Assembly: GCA_910579505.1 (NCBI GenBank)
Contig: CAJTTZ010000010.1
Span: 79,973 to 143,972 of the forward strand
Source: an uncultured Lachnospiraceae bacterium
Lineage (GTDB): Bacteria > Bacillota > Clostridia > Lachnospirales > Lachnospiraceae
DNA length: 64,000 bases
Direction: 5' to 3'
Numbering within the stretch: the first letter of the stretch is position 1; the number at the start of each line of letters is the position of its first letter. The translations under genes and the position numbers were made by a program. Of this stretch, positions 1-8,102 are shown piece after piece. A model generated the notes under the pieces. The model made no database searches, was not told the DNA's origin, and saw nothing but the letters and a program-made list of their open reading frames with translations.

Positions 1-544
1 TAGCCACCTCGCCTACGCCGATTTTTTTCATCTCGGCTTCCAGGTCCTCCACATAACCCTTACCGCTTGCCGGAGGGGTATCCCTTCCGTCGAGGAATGC
101 GTGAACGTAAACCTTGGACAGGCCGTTTCTCTTAGCCAGTTCCAGCAGACCGTAGAGGTGGGTGTTGTGGCTGTGTACGCCGCCGTCTGATAAAAGCCCG
201 AACATGTGCAGTGCGGAATCGTTCTTCCTGCAGTTGTTCACCGCGTCAAGCAGAGCCGGATTCTCAAAAAAGGTACCGTCCTGAATCTCCTTGGTAATTC
301 TGGTAAGCTCCTGATACACGATGCGCCCCGCGCCCATGTTCAGGTGTCCCACCTCGGAGTTGCCCATCTGCCCGTCGGGCAGTCCAACCGCCATACCGCT
401 GGCATTTCCTTTCACGAAAGGGCACTCAGCCATCAGTTTGTCCATCACCGGCGTCTTCGCCAGCGCAACCGCGTTTCCTTCCGTCTTCTCGTTCAGGCCA
501 TAGCCGTCCAAAATCATCAATACTGCCGGTTTTTTTGTTCCCAT
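1..544 (-). CDS. gpmI: 2,3-bisphosphoglycerate-independent phosphoglycerate mutase, 5' part
   Basis: Interconverts 3- and 2-phosphoglycerate in glycolysis, in the cytosol, as a two-Mn enzyme of the alkaline phosphatase superfamily. The visible 181 residues start MGTKKPAVLMILDG, with the first metal Asp at about residue 13, followed by the MGNSEVGHLNMGAGR motif whose Ser63 is the phosphorylated serine of the family. The start at 544 lies about ten bases after AAAGGAG; an out-of-frame ATG five bases upstream is ignored. The gene runs off the left edge, so about two thirds of a usual 510-residue protein is missing. Identity is very secure. Confidence 0.97.
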   Translation of the reverse strand, partial: MGTKKPAVLMILDGYGLNEKTEGNAVALAKTPVMDKLMAECPFVKGNASGMAVGLPDGQMGNSEVGHLNMGAGRIVYQELTRITKEIQDGTFFENPALLDAVNNCRKNDSALHMFGLLSDGGVHSHNTHLYGLLELAKRNGLSKVYVHAFLDGRDTPPASGKGYVEDLEAEMKKIGVGEVA

Positions 545-702
545 GACATGTTTCTCCTTTTCTATTTCCTTCTTGCTCTTTTATTTTGTCACTCTGCGGC
601 AAAATATATCTTGCCTGCCACAGACTTATTATAGCTGTTTTATAAAAAAGTGTAAAGTTATGCCGCTTGTTTTTCTCTTTTCCCCATTATATAATCACAA
701 CT

Positions 703-1299
703 ATGAAAAACATACACCGCATCAAATACCAGAGTAAACTATATGAACTGCCCTACGAGGTAATTTACAGCCGCCGGCAGACATGCGCCGTCAGCATTTC
801 CGCGGACGGGAAGATCGCCCTGCGCCTGCCCCTTGGCACCTCCGAAGCGCAGATCAACCGCCTTCTGCTGGACAAGCAGCACTGGATTATCACCCATTAT
901 CTGGAAGCCGTAAGCCGCAGCAAAAACCGTTCCGTATCCGACCTGACGGACACCCAGCGCGCCGCCCTCGAAAAGCGCTATATCGACGCCGCCAAGGCAT
1001 ATTTCCCGAAACGCGCCGCCTATTTTCTCCCGCTCACGGGCGGAAACTTTAACCGCATCACCATCCGCGACCAGAAGACCCGCTGGGGAAGCTGCAGCGC
1101 GAGGGGCACCCTGTCCTTCAACTGGCGGCTCATGCTGGCGCCGCCTGCGGTCCTGGACTATGTGGTGGTCCATGAACTATGCCATCTGACCCACATGGAC
1201 CACTCAAAAGCGTTCTGGGCGCTTGTGGAAAGCGTCTGCCCCGACTACCGCACCCACCGCAGATGGCTGAAAGAGCACGGGCAGGAGCTTATCCTCTAA
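703..1299 (+). CDS. YgjP/SprT-like zinc metallopeptidase (DUF45)
   Basis: Predicted cytosolic zinc-dependent peptidase of the YgjP-like family; its substrate is unknown. The 198-residue protein carries the family signature near the C-terminus, HELCHLTHMDHSKAFW, where HELCH is the HExxH zinc site and the later His is the expected third ligand. Upstream is the conserved TRWGSCS segment typical of this family. I chose ATG 703 because upstream in-frame codons offer only a TTG without a ribosome site. It is convergent with the helicase gene, and the two stop codons overlap by four bases. Confidence 0.88.
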   Translation: MKNIHRIKYQSKLYELPYEVIYSRRQTCAVSISADGKIALRLPLGTSEAQINRLLLDKQHWIITHYLEAVSRSKNRSVSDLTDTQRAALEKRYIDAAKAYFPKRAAYFLPLTGGNFNRITIRDQKTRWGSCSARGTLSFNWRLMLAPPAVLDYVVVHELCHLTHMDHSKAFWALVESVCPDYRTHRRWLKEHGQELIL

Positions 1300-3089
1300 T
1301 CAAACTTTGTTTTGATCCGCAGACCGCCGTAGCGCGGTTCAAAATCAGACTCCCTTTTATACGCCGCGCTGCCGTCGCGCCTGACGTCCTTGGGCTTCCC
1401 GTTTGCAAATCTGCCCCTATCCCGGTTCTTCTCCCCCTTAGTCGAAAAACCGCCTTTTTCAATACGGCCGCCTTTTTTGTCGCCTTCCCTACCGCTTCCT
1501 GCGTTCTTTACAATGTCTTTTCCGCCCTTTGTCCCGTAGCTTCCCTTGCCCTTATCGCTCCTGCCGCCGGGCTTTTTGCCGTAACCGCTCCTGTTCCTGT
1601 CGCCGCCTTTATTCTTATCGGCGCCCCTGCTGCCCCTGACGGGTCTCTTTTCAAACAAAAACTTCTCCGTGCGGATGTCCTCGATCTCATCCCCCAGCTT
1701 CATCTTCATAAACGCCGCCGCAATCTGCGTGGCGCTGTACTGCCCCAATGCCACAGCGTCAAGAATATATTCAGCCGCCCTGCTGATATCCTCGTTTTCA
1801 ATCACAGCCACGGCTTCCTTCAATATCTTTTCCGCTTTCCTTGCCGTGATATCCGCCGCGCTCGGCACTTTGCGCTCCTTGATCTTCGTGTGGCAGATGC
1901 GCTCGATATCCCGGATTTTATAAGCCTCCCTGCCGACTACCAGCGTAAAGGATCTTCCCGTCTTGCCCGCACGGCCGGTCCTGCCGATACGGTGCACATA
2001 GTATTCGATATCCTCCGGCACGTCAAAATTGTAAACCGCTTCCACATCGCTCACATCAATGCCTCTGGCCGCCACGTCGGTTGCAATCAGGATATTCGTT
2101 TTGCCGCTGCGGAACAGGTTCATCACCGTATCCCTCTGCCCCTGCGTCAGGTCGCCGTGAAGCCCTTCCACCTCATAGCCCCTGCCCTTCAAATGCTCCG
2201 TCAGCTCATCCACCATCCGCTTCGTATTGCAGAAAATCAGCGCCCGTCCCGGCGTATAATAATCTATCAGGCGGCAGAGCACTTCTTCCTTATCCTGTTT
2301 GCGCACCTGATAGTAAGCCTGCTTGATCAGAGGGATCGTAACCTCCTTCGGCGTCATCTTGACATAAGCCGCGTCTTTCTGGTAGGTCTTTGTAATGTCC
2401 AGAATCGGTTTCGGCATCGTGGCAGAAAAGAGCCCTGTCTGCCGTTCTTCCGGCATCCCTTTTAAAATCGTCTCAATATCCTCCCGAAAGCCCATGTTCA
2501 GCATTTCGTCCGCCTCGTCAAGCACCACTGTATGCACCTGGTCCATCTTAAGCGTATGTCTGCGCATATGGTCCATTACGCGCCCCGGCGTTCCCACCAC
2601 GATCTGCACGCCTGCCTTTAAATTCTTAATCTGCTTGTAGATTTCCTGACCGCCGTAAACCGGGAGCACCTTGATCCCGTTCATATACTTGGCAAACTTT
2701 CGGAGCTCATCCGCCGCCTGCATGGCAAGCTCTCTTGTGGGACATAAAATTACCGCCTGCAGGGAACGGTTCTCCGGGTTGATCTTTTGCAGGATCGGAA
2801 TGCCGAATGCCGCCGTCTTTCCCGTACCTGTCTGCGCCTGCCCGATAATGTCACGCCCCGTCATAAAGAGCGGAATCGCCTGCTCCTGAATGGGCGTCAT
2901 ATGCTCGAAGCCAAGCTCCTTCACCGCCCGCAGAATCCTGCTGTCTATCCCTGCGTCCTCGTAGCACAGCCCCTCTTTTTGTTCTTCCCCTTCTGTCCCG
3001 GCACTGCCGTCATAGCGGTTCGCCGTCAGAATCTCCTTCTCCAGAAAGGCGTCAAATTGTTCGTTTTTCTTCTTTTTCTCTTTGCTCAT
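1296..3089 (-). CDS. DEAD-box ATP-dependent RNA helicase
   Basis: ATP-dependent RNA unwinding, probably in ribosome assembly, RNA decay or cold adaptation. All core motifs are visible in order: AQTGTGKT (residues 85-92), PTRELA, VVGTPGR, DEAD (191-194), SAT, then the second RecA lobe with ATDVAARGIDV and HRIGRTGRAG. A helical linker follows, then a tail of about 100 residues rich in Gly, Lys and Arg, probably an unstructured RNA-binding extension. At 597 residues it is longer than a minimal DEAD protein because of this tail. CshA/DeaD-type naming is plausible, but the exact orthology is not decidable here. Confidence 0.95.
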   Translation of the reverse strand: MSKEKKKKNEQFDAFLEKEILTANRYDGSAGTEGEEQKEGLCYEDAGIDSRILRAVKELGFEHMTPIQEQAIPLFMTGRDIIGQAQTGTGKTAAFGIPILQKINPENRSLQAVILCPTRELAMQAADELRKFAKYMNGIKVLPVYGGQEIYKQIKNLKAGVQIVVGTPGRVMDHMRRHTLKMDQVHTVVLDEADEMLNMGFREDIETILKGMPEERQTGLFSATMPKPILDITKTYQKDAAYVKMTPKEVTIPLIKQAYYQVRKQDKEEVLCRLIDYYTPGRALIFCNTKRMVDELTEHLKGRGYEVEGLHGDLTQGQRDTVMNLFRSGKTNILIATDVAARGIDVSDVEAVYNFDVPEDIEYYVHRIGRTGRAGKTGRSFTLVVGREAYKIRDIERICHTKIKERKVPSAADITARKAEKILKEAVAVIENEDISRAAEYILDAVALGQYSATQIAAAFMKMKLGDEIEDIRTEKFLFEKRPVRGSRGADKNKGGDRNRSGYGKKPGGRSDKGKGSYGTKGGKDIVKNAGSGREGDKKGGRIEKGGFSTKGEKNRDRGRFANGKPKDVRRDGSAAYKRESDFEPRYGGLRIKTKFD

Positions 3090-3243
3090 GTTTTCCTCAT
3101 TCTCTCATTCAGATTTTATTGCCTTATGCATGTCTGCGCCGTTTTCCTGCTCTGCTCATCGCGCAAAAAGCGCTGCCAGCTTTTGAGGCATGGCAGCACC
3201 TGTCAACCACTCTCTGTTTCATTTTACGCGTTCATGTACCTTT

Positions 3244-3903
3244 TTAAGCACGGTATATCCTGCGCAGCCTGCTCACTGCCCGGTCCCTGATCAGGCACTC
3301 GCCATGTTCTTCCAGATACTGCATCCGCTCCTCGGAAACCGCGATCAGATTTCCAAACTCCACCGCCTGGGCGCTTATTCTGTTAAACGACTTATAGGAA
3401 AGCCTGTTTTTCTCAAGCACCAGATAATATTCTTCGCCCTCTTTAAACAGATGGCTTTTTACAGAGTATGTACTCGGAATCGTGGCAGCGTACTGCATGG
3501 TCTGATGCAGGGTGCAAAAGACAAACATCCGACGGTTTTCATCAAATCCCCCCGTCTTCTGCGCTGTCTGCTGCGCCCGTTCCTCCTGCTCGGCAAGCTC
3601 CGCGCTGAACTCCTGCAGGACCTCTTTTAAGTTCTGCAGCATTTCCTTAAATGCCGCCGGGCCCTCATCTGTAAAAGTCACAACAAGGCCGTTGTCCTTA
3701 AGCGGCGTGATCTGCATCGCAATATTGCCATTGCTGATCTGGTAACCCACCTCGTCGTGCGCCCGCTCTATGATATCCCTCAGGAACTCTTCGCCTCTTT
3801 CATTGCGCTCAAAGATATCCGATAACGCAAGTCCGTACTCCGCCATGTCGTCCGCTGAGACAATACACTGTACTGTCGCATCATTGATCTTCTTATATTT
3901 CAT
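3244..3903 (-). CDS. mecA: MecA-like ClpC adaptor protein
   Basis: Adaptor of the MecA/YpbH family that delivers substrates to the ClpC/ClpP protease in low-GC Gram-positives. The 219-residue protein has an N-terminal domain opening MKYKKINDATVQC, an acidic and Gln-rich linker around residues 100-125, and a C-terminal ClpC-binding-type domain with FVFCTLHQTMQYA and a final Arg-rich end. The length is normal for the family. It stands alone between the helicase and the blaR1-like gene. Which proteins it targets is not visible. MecA is the family name; regulation of competence should not be assumed in this organism. Confidence 0.88.
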   Translation of the reverse strand: MKYKKINDATVQCIVSADDMAEYGLALSDIFERNERGEEFLRDIIERAHDEVGYQISNGNIAMQITPLKDNGLVVTFTDEGPAAFKEMLQNLKEVLQEFSAELAEQEERAQQTAQKTGGFDENRRMFVFCTLHQTMQYAATIPSTYSVKSHLFKEGEEYYLVLEKNRLSYKSFNRISAQAVEFGNLIAVSEERMQYLEEHGECLIRDRAVSRLRRIYRA

Positions 3904-4020
3904 GTGTTTTCTGACCTCGCTAAAATATGAACACTTTTACACCCGCAGTGCTTCGCCTTCGCTCTCTCCCGCAGTGCGCGCTCGCAAAACCTTCGGTTGC
4001 CTTCGCGGAGATTATACCAC

Positions 4021-4059
4021 AAAGAAACGCAATAAGAAAGAATCTTATCGCGTTTCTTT
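4021..4059 (-). terminator. Bidirectional hairpin downstream of the blaR1-like gene
   Basis: AAAGAAACGC pairs with GCGTTTCTTT around an inner AATAAGA/TCTTAT stem. T-rich sequence follows on both strands. It sits after the blaR1-like stop and ahead of mecA. Confidence 0.6.
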
Positions 4060-4120
4060 TAAAAAACTTTTTATTCGTCCAATTCTTCCCCGTATGGTTC
4101 CTCCCCGTTTGTGCCGCTGC

Positions 4121-6382
4121 TTATCGCGAAATGGAGGCAGGGGCCGGTGGCTGTGTCGGTTTCTCCAGATCCTCCCGTCCCGCTCCCGCCGGGTTTCCTG
4201 CCTGTGCGGATGCATTCCCGTCCTTCCGTTCTGCAAGTTCCCGCTCCTGCAAGGGCGCACTCGCCGCATACGTTTTGTCGATCCGCGGGTACTCCAGCCT
4301 AAACCCGGACGCGCTCTCTTCATCCTCCACAACCTGTATCGTCAAAAGCGGCAGACCGTCGAACCACAGCCCCTCTACGCCCGAAAACTTAAGGCCTGCC
4401 ACCAGATGCACCGCCGTTCCCTCATACGCCGCATCCGAATCCATCTGATAGTCACCCTCATCACCTTGATAATGCAGCGTCTCCTCACCCGGATCGTCTA
4501 AAACAAACCCAACCGTGTCTGGCACAATCTGCACATCCTCCGTTTCCCAGTCCTGGTACGCGGAAATATCCATCGCACCCAGATACATATCTCCGTCATA
4601 GGTCACATGCACTTTGGCTGCCTCCTTATCGACGTCAAAGGCCAGATACTCCTTCGCCCACCCGACACAGTCCTCTCCCGTGAGAGTCTTTAGGTCAATC
4701 GTACCGCTATCATGGCGGTACCCGCTGTAAAGCCGCCATATTTCCGTGGTGCCGCTCTCCTCGGCAAGGAGTTTCCATACAAATCTTCTGGGCCATCCAT
4801 TTTCTGCAGACTCCATAATACGAATATTTTCGCCGCTGCCATTCAGATAAGAAGCGCACCACGGCAAATCAAGATTGGTCACATCTCCCCCGATCCGCAC
4901 CTTTATACCCCGAAACCCAAAATTTTCCGTATACAGACCGTATAGATAAACCAGTCCCCCGTCTTCCCGACAGAGCAGATACCAGCCGTCTTCCGGTTTT
5001 TTGCCGCCCTCTCCCTCCTTCCAGCTAGAATAGGACTGCACGTCAAATTGGCGCTTTTGCAAAAGTTCGGCGTCATCCGTCTCTGCGTAGCAGCGAAGTG
5101 TTTCCTCAAAAGCCGCCCGCTCCGCCTCCCGCAAAGCGCTCTCCTCCAGTTTTTTTATCTGTTCTTCACTAAGCGCAACACTCTCCTCCAGCTCCTTTAA
5201 CTGTCCTTCGATAAGCTCCACATTTTCTGCGGTATCGTTTTCGTCTTGCCCTTTCCCGCCTGTTCCCGACGCCTCCAGCTCCCCTGTCCCCTGCACAGGA
5301 TGCACGCCTTCCTGCTCAGCTGAGGTAAAAGCACAGCCACAGACCAAGACCACCGCCGCCAGAACCGCTGCCAAAACGGGTCCTTTCGTCCGGCTTTTTT
5401 CTGTCAGCGCCGTAATGCGCTCCCTGATGTTTCGCTCCCCACCTTCCGTCATGAAAGTCATACCCGGGCATTTTTCTCTGCCGCCCGCGCTCTCCAAAAG
5501 GGCAAGAAGCGTCCTGCCGTAAGCAAACCGGCTCGCCTCCCCAAGCAGCTTAACCGCTGCCTCGTCGCAGGCAAGCTCGCTGTCTTGTCTCGCTGCGTAA
5601 GCCGCCGCCCACACAAAGGGGTCAAACCAGTAAACCGCCGCGAGCGCGCAGCGAAGAAGCGCCCACAGTCCGTCCCCATGCACCGCATGACAGTATTCAT
5701 GCGCCAGAATATGCGTCAAATTCCGCTCCGCTGTGTCAGTTTCCTCTCCTATATAAATGTGCCGCCCGGCAAGACAGGGACTGGGCAGCCCCTTTACCTG
5801 ATATACTTTTATCCTGCGGCATGAAAATCGCTTGGCAAATTGTTCTGGAACCGCCTCCTTTGGAAACAGCTTTCGCTTTCTGTGCAAATACGCGAGAAAC
5901 CGCCACTTTGAGACAGCCATGTAACCGCCCACAGCCAAAAATCCAAGGAGCCATAGCGTTCCCAGTACGTCCGGCGCTGTGCGCTTTTCTGATACCTTTT
6001 CGCCAAGCACCGCAGCGGGCGTCGTCCCTTTCTCCTCCTTCATCTGCCCAACCGCTGTTTCCCCGCCTGCGGTCCTCTCCCCGATAGCTGCTCTGCCCGT
6101 TTCATCGGCGAGCGCAAGATCCCGTCCGTCATCCGCTGACGGCTGTCTGTCAGTCCCCCTTCCCACGGAAAGCATCTGTGTATTTTCCCGCGCGGTCTCC
6201 GGCATCAGGTTCATCACACTGAATGCGCTTGCCCCGACAGAGACCGGGACAAGCAGCCTGACTGCCACAAGAAGCCAGAGCGCATAGCGGAGTCTCATGC
6301 TGATTTTTCCCATGGTCAGTTTCCGCAGGGCAAAAACCCCCAGAATCAATACCGTTGATGTGATAAACAGTTCCAGCATCAT
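4121..6382 (-). CDS. BlaR1/MecR1-type M56 membrane metallopeptidase sensor
   Basis: Predicted membrane sensor that, when triggered, activates a cytosolic zinc protease and relieves repression by the adjacent BlaI-like protein. The N-terminus has membrane helices (about residues 4-20, 33-55 and 140-158). HEYCH (228-232) is the HExxH zinc site of peptidase family M56. A further helix near residue 340 ends in VCGCAF. The outer part (about 390-750) has a charged coiled-coil-like stretch and a domain I do not recognise. The penicillin-binding serine motifs of true BlaR1 were not seen, so the signal is probably not simply a beta-lactam. The start overlaps the blaI-like stop as ATGA, so the pair is co-transcribed. 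Confidence 0.85.
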   Translation of the reverse strand: MMLELFITSTVLILGVFALRKLTMGKISMRLRYALWLLVAVRLLVPVSVGASAFSVMNLMPETARENTQMLSVGRGTDRQPSADDGRDLALADETGRAAIGERTAGGETAVGQMKEEKGTTPAAVLGEKVSEKRTAPDVLGTLWLLGFLAVGGYMAVSKWRFLAYLHRKRKLFPKEAVPEQFAKRFSCRRIKVYQVKGLPSPCLAGRHIYIGEETDTAERNLTHILAHEYCHAVHGDGLWALLRCALAAVYWFDPFVWAAAYAARQDSELACDEAAVKLLGEASRFAYGRTLLALLESAGGREKCPGMTFMTEGGERNIRERITALTEKSRTKGPVLAAVLAAVVLVCGCAFTSAEQEGVHPVQGTGELEASGTGGKGQDENDTAENVELIEGQLKELEESVALSEEQIKKLEESALREAERAAFEETLRCYAETDDAELLQKRQFDVQSYSSWKEGEGGKKPEDGWYLLCREDGGLVYLYGLYTENFGFRGIKVRIGGDVTNLDLPWCASYLNGSGENIRIMESAENGWPRRFVWKLLAEESGTTEIWRLYSGYRHDSGTIDLKTLTGEDCVGWAKEYLAFDVDKEAAKVHVTYDGDMYLGAMDISAYQDWETEDVQIVPDTVGFVLDDPGEETLHYQGDEGDYQMDSDAAYEGTAVHLVAGLKFSGVEGLWFDGLPLLTIQVVEDEESASGFRLEYPRIDKTYAASAPLQERELAERKDGNASAQAGNPAGAGREDLEKPTQPPAPASISR

Positions 6383-6801
6383 ATCCGCTCACCATCCTTT
6401 CCCGGGACAGCCGATGAGTCCTCCACGTTCTGCTGCGCTTCTTCGGCGCGCCTCAAAATCTCATAAAGCTCCGCGATCTCCGCCCCGGAAAGCGCCTTTT
6501 GCTCTACCATTGTGTTTAACATCAGTCCCATCCTGCCGTCAAAAACTCTTTCCAGAAACTCCTCTGTCTCCTGTAAAGCCGCCTCTCGTCTTTCGACCTT
6601 CGGATAGTACAGTTTCGCACGTTCTCCCATCTCATAATAAACAGCGCCCTTTTCCTCCATCCGTTTTAAGAAAGTCATAATGGTATGCTTCGTCCAGCCC
6701 GTAGTCTCCTGAAAGCATCGGGTCAACCGCATAATTGTCTGCGGGGCTTCCTCCCACAGCACATTCATAACCTTCCATTCCGCCTCTGATAATCTGACCA
6801 T
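6379..6801 (-). CDS. BlaI/MecI/CopY family transcriptional repressor
   Basis: Winged-helix repressor that binds dyad operators as a dimer and is inactivated by cleavage through its membrane partner. The 140-residue protein has the family opening LSEAEWKVMNVLWEE and the recognition region WTKHTIMTFLKRMEEKG (about residues 35-52), followed by the helical dimerisation end. Length is normal. It is the first gene of a two-gene operon with the M56 sensor. A dyad overlapping the -35 box upstream suggests autoregulation. Targets other than its own operon are unknown. Confidence 0.92.
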   Translation of the reverse strand: MVRLSEAEWKVMNVLWEEAPQTIMRLTRCFQETTGWTKHTIMTFLKRMEEKGAVYYEMGERAKLYYPKVERREAALQETEEFLERVFDGRMGLMLNTMVEQKALSGAEIAELYEILRRAEEAQQNVEDSSAVPGKDGERI

Positions 6802-6917
6802 AAATATCCTCTTTTCTTTCCATGACTGCCGCGCCGCACTACACCTTAGTTACAGACAGGCATCCGAATCGTCTTTCGCCGTATAATGGTTGACGCTTGC
6901 CTACCTTGTTTATTCTT

Positions 6918-6947
6918 ATCATAAGCCTGTTGGTAGTCATATGTCAA
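6918..6947 (-). promoter_or_regulatory. Promoter of the blaI-blaR1-like operon with dyad
   Basis: Read on the minus strand, TTGACA (6947-6942) and TATGAT (6923-6918) are separated by 18 bases. The -35 box lies inside an imperfect dyad centred on CATATG (12 of 16 positions symmetric, 6932-6947). A second GGTTGAC at 6888-6894 is inverted relative to GTCAACC at 6943-6949. Both are candidate BlaI-family operators. Confidence 0.6.
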
Positions 6948-7073
6948 CCTATTGTTTTTTAATATTGTCTGCTTTTATCGTCCTTCCGTTTGTTTTGTCG
7001 GACTTTTTGTATTTTTTATGTATTTTTCAAGACTACTTCCTTTTCATTTTTACTAAAAACTGCTAAAATAGGG

Positions 7074-7100
7074 TTAAGTAAAAGGGATTCCTGCCGATAT
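7074..7100 (+). promoter_or_regulatory. Sigma-28 (SigD/FliA)-like promoter
   Basis: TTAA, 15 bases, then GCCGATAT; the sigma-28 consensus is TAAA-N15-GCCGATAA. It faces the small gene at 7218 and would give a leader of roughly 100 bases. A similar element precedes the gene at 9188. Confidence 0.5.
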
Positions 7101-7217
7101 CCTTTACAGAACAAGGAGTTCGCTGTGCAGTAAAGGATATGGCCATATCATAGTAACGCACAAATATGAATCCAAGGAGGGATCACCGCAATTTATGCAA
7201 ATGAATGGACTTATAAA

Positions 7218-7442
7218 GTGGAAGCGGTTATGGCGGTCACACCGGTAAAGAAGACATCTTCTGACAAAAATCGCCAGTCCAAGCAGAACCCATCCCAGGC
7301 TTTCGCGAAGAAATTCTTTTCCGAAGTGCTGGATGAGGCATTTGAGAAGGAGAAGAGTCGAAATATCGAAGTTCGTACCAACGGATATACGAGAAACGCC
7401 CTCCCTTTTCAGAATTTTGTGAATTTACGAGAATATTCTTAA
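7218..7442 (+). CDS. Small conserved-looking protein of unknown function
   Basis: I do not recognise this protein of about 74 residues. It is polar and Lys-rich with one likely amphipathic helix (AFAKKFFSEVLDEAFEKEK). The start is uncertain. The only strong ribosome site, AAGGAGG at 7174-7180, lies too far from the in-frame GTG at 7218 and ATG at 7230. The frame is open upstream through the ribosome site, and an in-frame ATT at 7191 has ideal spacing. A sigma-28-like promoter in front suggests a link to motility. A strong terminator follows at 7463. That it is a real gene is likely but not certain. Confidence 0.55.
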   Translation: MEAVMAVTPVKKTSSDKNRQSKQNPSQAFAKKFFSEVLDEAFEKEKSRNIEVRTNGYTRNALPFQNFVNLREYS

Positions 7443-7462
7443 AATTGCAAAAAATACAAAAG

Positions 7463-7507
7463 AAATCAGAAACCTCAGTGTGCCTATGCTGCGGTTTCTG
7501 ATTTTTA
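7463..7507. terminator. Bidirectional rho-independent terminator
   Basis: A perfect 12-bp stem pairs AAATCAGAAACC with GGTTTCTGATTT, followed by TTTTTATT on the plus strand. It lies between the convergent small gene and the Rrf2 gene. Confidence 0.85.
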
Positions 7508-7540
7508 TTATATGCGCAGTCGCCTGCTTTTCTTTTGCAT

Positions 7541-7975
7541 CTATATAACGTAGTTCCCGCTCTTTTCTTCGTGCCACCCTACCAGGTCTGCAAGGGTCAC
7601 ACGGTCTACCACGTCGCTGACCGCCTGGTCCAGCATCTGCCACAGCCGCAGCGTGACGCACCCCTCCTGTCTTTCGCATGCGTTGACTTCATCCTCCAGA
7701 CACGCCACCGGGGCAAGAGACCCCTCCGTCAGACGCAGGATCATGCCGACCGTATACTGCGACGGGTCTTTCATCAGATGATACCCGCCCTGCGGTCCCC
7801 TGATACTCTTCACATACCCCGCCTTATTCAATATGGAGATAATCTGTTCCAGATACTTTTCCGAAATCTCCTGCCTTGCCGCAATATCCTTGATTCGGAC
7901 CGGGTCGCCCGTATCATAAACCGCCAGATCCAGCATCAGCCTTAGCGCATACCTGCCTTTTGTGGAAATTTTCAT
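7541..7975 (-). CDS. Rrf2/IscR-family transcriptional regulator
   Basis: Winged-helix DNA-binding regulator; members often sense Fe-S status or redox state through a [2Fe-2S] cluster. The 144-residue protein opens MKISTKGRYALRLMLDLA, the typical Rrf2 start, and has the wing segment GYVKSIRGPQGGYHL. Cys92, Cys100 and Cys106 match the three-cysteine cluster site of IscR-type proteins, so cluster binding is likely. No isc/suf or cysteine genes are adjacent, so its regulon cannot be read from context. Confidence 0.92.
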   Translation of the reverse strand: MKISTKGRYALRLMLDLAVYDTGDPVRIKDIAARQEISEKYLEQIISILNKAGYVKSIRGPQGGYHLMKDPSQYTVGMILRLTEGSLAPVACLEDEVNACERQEGCVTLRLWQMLDQAVSDVVDRVTLADLVGWHEEKSGNYVI

Positions 7976-8102
7976 CCCCTGCTCTCCCTTCCTGTCACCA
8001 AAAAAAGCCGTTTGGATTCTTCTATATTCCTATCGTGTTAATATACTTTTATATAAAAGTTATATCCAAAAAGAAATAAACTGTCAAGAAATGCTTATTC
8101 CG

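Larger units (their letters stand above)
6802..7217. other. Intergenic region between divergent genes
   Basis: This 416-base gap separates the blaI-like gene from a small plus-strand gene. It holds the minus-strand promoter and dyad, an AT-rich middle (6950-7070), a sigma-28-like promoter for the plus strand (7074-7100) and a strong AAGGAGG at 7174-7180. No RNA gene was recognised. Confidence 0.6.

Noticed and set aside
1179..2465. 428-codon plus-strand frame opposite the DEAD-box helicase
   Set aside because: Antisense of the helicase, full of Arg/Pro/Leu runs typical of reversed GC-rich coding sequence.
4121..6801. A beta-lactam resistance operon
   Set aside because: No beta-lactamase or penicillin-binding protein gene is present and the sensor lacks the usual outer domain.
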